DNA of 9,400 bases from an uncultured Lachnospiraceae bacterium (GTDB taxonomy: Bacteria > Bacillota > Clostridia > Lachnospirales > Lachnospiraceae). The translations under genes were made by a program, and so were the position numbers. A model generated the notes under the pieces. That model saw nothing but the letters and a program-made list of their open reading frames with translations, searched no databases and was not told where the DNA came from. Of this stretch, positions 6,349 to 9,400 are shown in pieces; within the stretch, counting starts at the first letter, position 1; each line of letters opens with the position of its first letter. The stretch lies in assembly GCA_905236365.1 (NCBI GenBank), contig CAJOPP010000418.1:1-9400 (forward strand). The letters are read 5' to 3'.

Positions 6349-7506
6349 ATGAAAGTTACATTGTTGGGATTAGAGTTTGCATCTGCGAATATGGGGTGTG
6401 AAGCCTTGGCGTATTCTTTTGCAAATGAAGTGAGTAAGGTTGCAAAAGAATTAGAGATAGATGTGGAATTTACTTCCGTTTTATTTGATATCAAACCTCG
6501 TATATGTGTGTATGATTCTGGTCAGGAAGTGAAATGTCTTCCGATACGTTATAAAAAAATCGGATTTTGGACGAAGTTGAATCGAGTGTTTCGGGACAGT
6601 GATCTGATTGTAGATTTTACAGGGGGAGATAGTTTTTCGGATATTTATGGAAAAAAGCGGTTTTACATGGCAACATTGATTAAACGGATGGCAATTTTTT
6701 CAGGAACACCGTTTGTTCTGGGTCCCCAGACATATGGACCATATCGCCGTAAGCTGGTTAAACAGTGGGCAAAGACGGTCATTCGTAAAAGTACCTATGT
6801 ATTTGCCCGGGATGAAGTTTCAAAAAAAGTTGCAGAAGAACTTTCCGGGAGGCAGGTCAAACTGGCAGCGGATGTGGCTTTTGCATTACCCTATGAGCAA
6901 AGGGAGAGAGTACAGGATGATAAGATCCGAATAGGATTGAACCCCTCCGGTCTGTTGTGGGATGGTGGATATGAGCATGCCAAGCTTACGTTAACGGTGG
7001 AACATCGGAGGTATTGTGAAGGTGTGCTGGAGCGTTTGTTAAATCATTCGCAGTACGAAATTTACCTCATCAGTCATGTGGGTACAGGAAAAGCCAGTGC
7101 TGTGGAGAGTGATTATGAAGTGTGTAAAATCCTTCATAAAAAATATCCACAGACGGTTTTAGTGGATGTGTTTGATACTCCTATGGCTGCAAAGACGTTT
7201 ATTGCGGGTTTGGATGTATTGATTGCTGCACGTATGCATGCCACGATTGCAGCATTTTCTACGGGAGTTGCAACAATTCCATTTTCCTATAGTCGTAAAT
7301 TTGAGGGATTATATAACAGTGTTGCGTATGAACCCATGATACATGCCTGTACCCAGACAACGGAAGAAGCAATCGTGCAAACAATCGAGTATGTTGAAGA
7401 TTATAAGCAGTTAAAAGAAAAGGGCAAGGAAGCCATGGAAAAGATTCAGCGGTTGCAGGATTCTTTTGAACAGGAATTAAAGAATATTGTGGTGGAATGC
7501 AGATAA
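6349..7506 (+). CDS. Polysaccharide pyruvyl transferase family protein
   Basis: This 385-residue cytoplasmic enzyme belongs to the pyruvyl transferase family (CsaB/WcaK-like). These enzymes move the enolpyruvyl group of phosphoenolpyruvate onto a sugar to form a ketal pyruvate, adding negative charge to the polymer. Family marks in order are the N-terminal NMGCEAL (14-20), GGDSFSD (92-98), LGPQTYGPY (124-132), FARDE (152-156), ADVAF (174-178), ARMHATIA (294-301) and SYSRKFEGLY (313-322). The RMH motif belongs to the predicted active site. A charged helical tail (about 348-380) ends the protein. The length is usual for the family. It follows the FrhB-like gene by 23 bases, suggesting the two act on the same sugar. 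The acceptor sugar cannot be deduced. Confidence 0.9.
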   Translation: MKVTLLGLEFASANMGCEALAYSFANEVSKVAKELEIDVEFTSVLFDIKPRICVYDSGQEVKCLPIRYKKIGFWTKLNRVFRDSDLIVDFTGGDSFSDIYGKKRFYMATLIKRMAIFSGTPFVLGPQTYGPYRRKLVKQWAKTVIRKSTYVFARDEVSKKVAEELSGRQVKLAADVAFALPYEQRERVQDDKIRIGLNPSGLLWDGGYEHAKLTLTVEHRRYCEGVLERLLNHSQYEIYLISHVGTGKASAVESDYEVCKILHKKYPQTVLVDVFDTPMAAKTFIAGLDVLIAARMHATIAAFSTGVATIPFSYSRKFEGLYNSVAYEPMIHACTQTTEEAIVQTIEYVEDYKQLKEKGKEAMEKIQRLQDSFEQELKNIVVECR

Positions 7507-7518
7507 AAGGAGAGCAGA

Positions 7519-7884
7519 ATGCATAAGGTAGTAAGTCATGCAAAGTCTCATATATATGATATTCATGCGGTGATCGCATCGATCGTTGTTTTTCTTTTTA
7601 TGATGTTGATTAAACCACCGATGAAAAGGTGGATTGCTAAGATGCTGGAGAAGCATTTTGGAAACCGGTCAGATTGGGATTTGGAACAGGAGAATTATCG
7701 GCGAAGGGGAAATATGCTTTTGATCGTGTTCGTTATTATATTGGGTTATTTGATTTTTGCGGTAATTGCATTGTTGTCTCCAGGGATTGAGTTTTCCTTT
7801 TTTAATGGAGGAATGACAGGAGTATACGCTTTATGTGAGTATGCCTTTTATGAACAGATTACTTATGGTGAGGATACAATATAA
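7519..7884 (+). CDS. Small three-helix membrane protein of unknown function (copy 1)
   Basis: I do not recognise this 121-residue protein. It has a hydrophobic helix at about 16-34, a strongly charged region (35-63, with KRWIAKMLEKHF and NYRRRGN), a second helix at about 65-86 and a weaker third at about 93-110. It ends in YEQITYGEDTI. The positive charge places the loop inside the cell, with the N-terminus outside. The gene is well supported: AAGGAG (7507-7512) lies six bases before the ATG, and it starts 12 bases after the pyruvyl transferase stop. It resembles the next gene in length, topology and its A..YA..EQ..GE ending, so the two may be diverged duplicates. A role as an accessory subunit of the polymerase, flippase or modifying enzyme is possible; no function can be assigned. 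Confidence 0.75.
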   Translation: MHKVVSHAKSHIYDIHAVIASIVVFLFMMLIKPPMKRWIAKMLEKHFGNRSDWDLEQENYRRRGNMLLIVFVIILGYLIFAVIALLSPGIEFSFFNGGMTGVYALCEYAFYEQITYGEDTI

Positions 7885-7970
7885 AGTGGGCTGTTTATGG
7901 TTTGATGTTATGATAGAATCAGCAGGTGTGTCTGTTTGGTGGTCGGGTTCAAAAAGAATGAGGTTTCGAT

Positions 7971-8294
7971 ATGAATAATATGATTACAGTATTTGTCGGA
8001 TGTCTGACTTTGGTGATTCTAATGTTTTTAAAAGGTTTCATAAAGCAGATGACACGAAAATTGGCAGAGATTCTGAGTGATAATGAAGAAGAACAGTATA
8101 TTTTATATAAACGTCTGAATACGATAATAATTGTAGCTGCCTTTGGGGTTTCGCTGGTTTGTTATTATATTGTGTTGAAGGTATTGGGAGAAATGCATTT
8201 TAAAATGTGCATTTGTATGAAAGCTGCTGCTTTATCCGTTGCATTGTATGCGGTTTTTGAACAGTGGTTTGGAGAGAATATTTTTAGTGATTGA
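7971..8294 (+). CDS. Small three-helix membrane protein of unknown function (copy 2)
   Basis: This 107-residue protein is not recognised. It has helices at about 4-20, 51-70 and 78-97, a charged cytoplasmic loop (21-50, with KGFIKQMTRKLAEIL, acidic SDNEEEQ, then YKRLN), and the ending ALYAVFEQWFGENIFSD. Compared with the preceding gene it has the same order: helix, basic amphipathic stretch, YxxR-like junction, helix, short loop, helix, and an EQ..GE tail. This suggests homology at low identity. GAGG (7960-7963) lies seven bases before the ATG. The gap to the preceding gene is 86 bases, the largest between genes of this window, and no convincing promoter is seen in it. The Wzx flippase follows after 27 bases. 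Real coding is likely from the ribosome site and the ordered topology; the function is unknown. Confidence 0.7.
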   Translation: MNNMITVFVGCLTLVILMFLKGFIKQMTRKLAEILSDNEEEQYILYKRLNTIIIVAAFGVSLVCYYIVLKVLGEMHFKMCICMKAAALSVALYAVFEQWFGENIFSD

Positions 8295-8321
8295 TGATTA
8301 GTTGATAAGGAAAAAGAAATT

Positions 8322-9400
8322 ATGAGTAGAACAAAGAATAGTGTCAGAAATGCGTTTTTTACAGTGATGGGTTCTGTTGTGATCATGGTATTGCAATTAG
8401 TCAATCGGAAAGTTTTTGTAAACTTTCTAGCGGATGAATATTTGGGATTAAATGGCCTGTTTTCCAATATTTTATCTATGTTGTCCATGTCTGAAATGGG
8501 CATTGGAACGGCAATGATTTTTTCCTTGTATCAACCGGTAGGTGAGAATAATACAGAGAAAATTAAAAGTTTAATGCGTCTTTATAAAAAATTGTATACC
8601 ATTATAGGATGGTTTGTCTTAGGAATGGGATTTGCAATTACGCCATTTTTACGTTTTTTTATCAAAGAAATGCCGGATATTCCATATATTCATCTTTATT
8701 TTATGATGTATGTACTTAATTCAGGAATATCGTATTTTTATACATATAAAAGATCCATTATTATCTGTAATCAGGAAGATTATATTTCCTCTCTTACCAC
8801 AATGGGAGCATCGGTTGCAACAAGGGTTGTACAGTTGATTTTCCTGATTGCAACACATAACTATTTTTTGTTCCTTTTAACGCAGATTGTTTTTACCAGA
8901 TTGGAAAATGTAATTATTTCCAAAATTGCAGATAAGAAATATCCATATCTATTGGAGAAAGAAATAGAACCGTTAAGTTCTGAGGATACTGCATCCATTA
9001 AAAAGAATATCTATGCGATGATGACACAGAAAATTGGAAGTGTGATTGTCAGCAGTACAGATAATCTGATTATCTCTAAGATTTTAGGGTTGACCATTCT
9101 TGGTTTTTATTCGAACTATACCTTGATTTTAAATACGCTGAACAGTCTGATCGTCAAGGTGTTCAATTCGATTACCGCCAGTGTGGGAAATTTGGTAGTA
9201 AAAGGCTCAAAAGAGGAAACAGAAACAACTTTTCGCAATATTTTATTTGCAAACTTCTGGATTTACAGTTTTGCTACGGTATGTTTCTGTGCATTATTTC
9301 AACCGTTTATTCAGTTATGGGTTGGTAAACGGTTTCTTCTTTCCGACGTGGCAGTATGGATCTTTGTAGCTTGTTTTTATGTGAATGGAATGCGGCAGAC
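8322..9400 (+). CDS. Wzx-like polysaccharide flippase, 3' end outside the window
   Basis: An open frame starts at ATG 8322 (AAGGA at 8307-8311, ten bases upstream) and is still open at the window edge after 359 full codons. The protein begins MSRTKNSVRNAFFTVMG and continues with NRKVFVNFLADEYLGLNGLF (28-47), a typical opening of the Gram-positive MOP-superfamily oligosaccharide flippases. SMSEMGIGTAMIFSLYQP (55-72) and SYFYTYKRSIIICNQEDYI (137-155) are also characteristic of that group. Many hydrophobic helices alternate with short loops. Family members are usually around 470-510 residues, so roughly a quarter to a third is missing. The protein should flip the undecaprenyl-linked repeat unit, including its pyruvylated sugar, to the outer face for the Wzy-like polymerase encoded upstream. 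Confidence 0.9.
   Translation, partial: MSRTKNSVRNAFFTVMGSVVIMVLQLVNRKVFVNFLADEYLGLNGLFSNILSMLSMSEMGIGTAMIFSLYQPVGENNTEKIKSLMRLYKKLYTIIGWFVLGMGFAITPFLRFFIKEMPDIPYIHLYFMMYVLNSGISYFYTYKRSIIICNQEDYISSLTTMGASVATRVVQLIFLIATHNYFLFLLTQIVFTRLENVIISKIADKKYPYLLEKEIEPLSSEDTASIKKNIYAMMTQKIGSVIVSSTDNLIISKILGLTILGFYSNYTLILNTLNSLIVKVFNSITASVGNLVVKGSKEETETTFRNILFANFWIYSFATVCFCALFQPFIQLWVGKRFLLSDVAVWIFVACFYVNGMRQ

Noticed and set aside
7885..7970. Possible internal promoter (TGATAGAAT as an extended -10) between the two small membrane protein genes
   Set aside because: The matching -35 position reads CTGTTT, and the neighbouring TATGAT has no -35 at all; insufficient support.
8191..8214. Overlapping palindromes AAATGCA / TGCATTT and CATTTTAAAATG inside the second small membrane protein gene
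   Set aside because: Within coding sequence, AT-rich and short; no sign of function beyond codon choice.

Overview
The window looks like the front part of a capsular or exopolysaccharide operon from a low-GC Gram-positive bacterium, most likely a gut Clostridia/Lachnospiraceae-type organism. That placement is inferred from the AT-rich DNA, strong AGGAG-type ribosome sites, TTG/GTG start codons, and the family style of the BY-kinase, Alg13/Alg14 pair and flippase. All eleven genes lie on the + strand with short gaps or overlaps. No intrinsic terminator is visible, so they probably form one transcript that continues past base 9400.

Layout. Bases 1-322 carry no convincing gene. A GC-rich block with two palindromic hairpins (7-82) is followed by an AT-rich leader with two promoter-like sites (209-237 and 259-287). 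Next come a BY-kinase-like ATPase with a degenerate P-loop (323-1105), a secreted C-terminally anchored protein with two Ig-like repeats (1095-1997) and a Wzz/CpsC-like chain-length protein (2042-2773). These are followed by an Alg14/CpsF-like plus Alg13/CpsG-like split glycosyltransferase (2778-3233, 3249-3728) and a Wzy/O-antigen-ligase-like polymerase (3798-5132). The last part holds an FrhB-type iron-sulfur protein (5153-6325), a polysaccharide pyruvyl transferase (6349-7506), two small three-helix membrane proteins that look like paralogs (7519-7884, 7971-8294), and the 5' part of a Wzx flippase (8322 to beyond 9400).

How they work together. The set fits a Wzx/Wzy-dependent pathway. The split glycosyltransferase extends a lipid-linked repeat unit, and the pyruvyl transferase (perhaps with the Fe-S protein) decorates it with a ketal pyruvate. 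Wzx flips the unit, Wzy polymerises it, and the Wzz/BY-kinase module tunes chain length. The priming sugar-phosphate transferase, other glycosyltransferases and a matching phosphatase are not in this window.

The least explained parts are the two small membrane proteins, the surface protein placed between kinase and Wzz, the missing Walker A lysine in the kinase, and the GC-rich palindromic block at the left edge.
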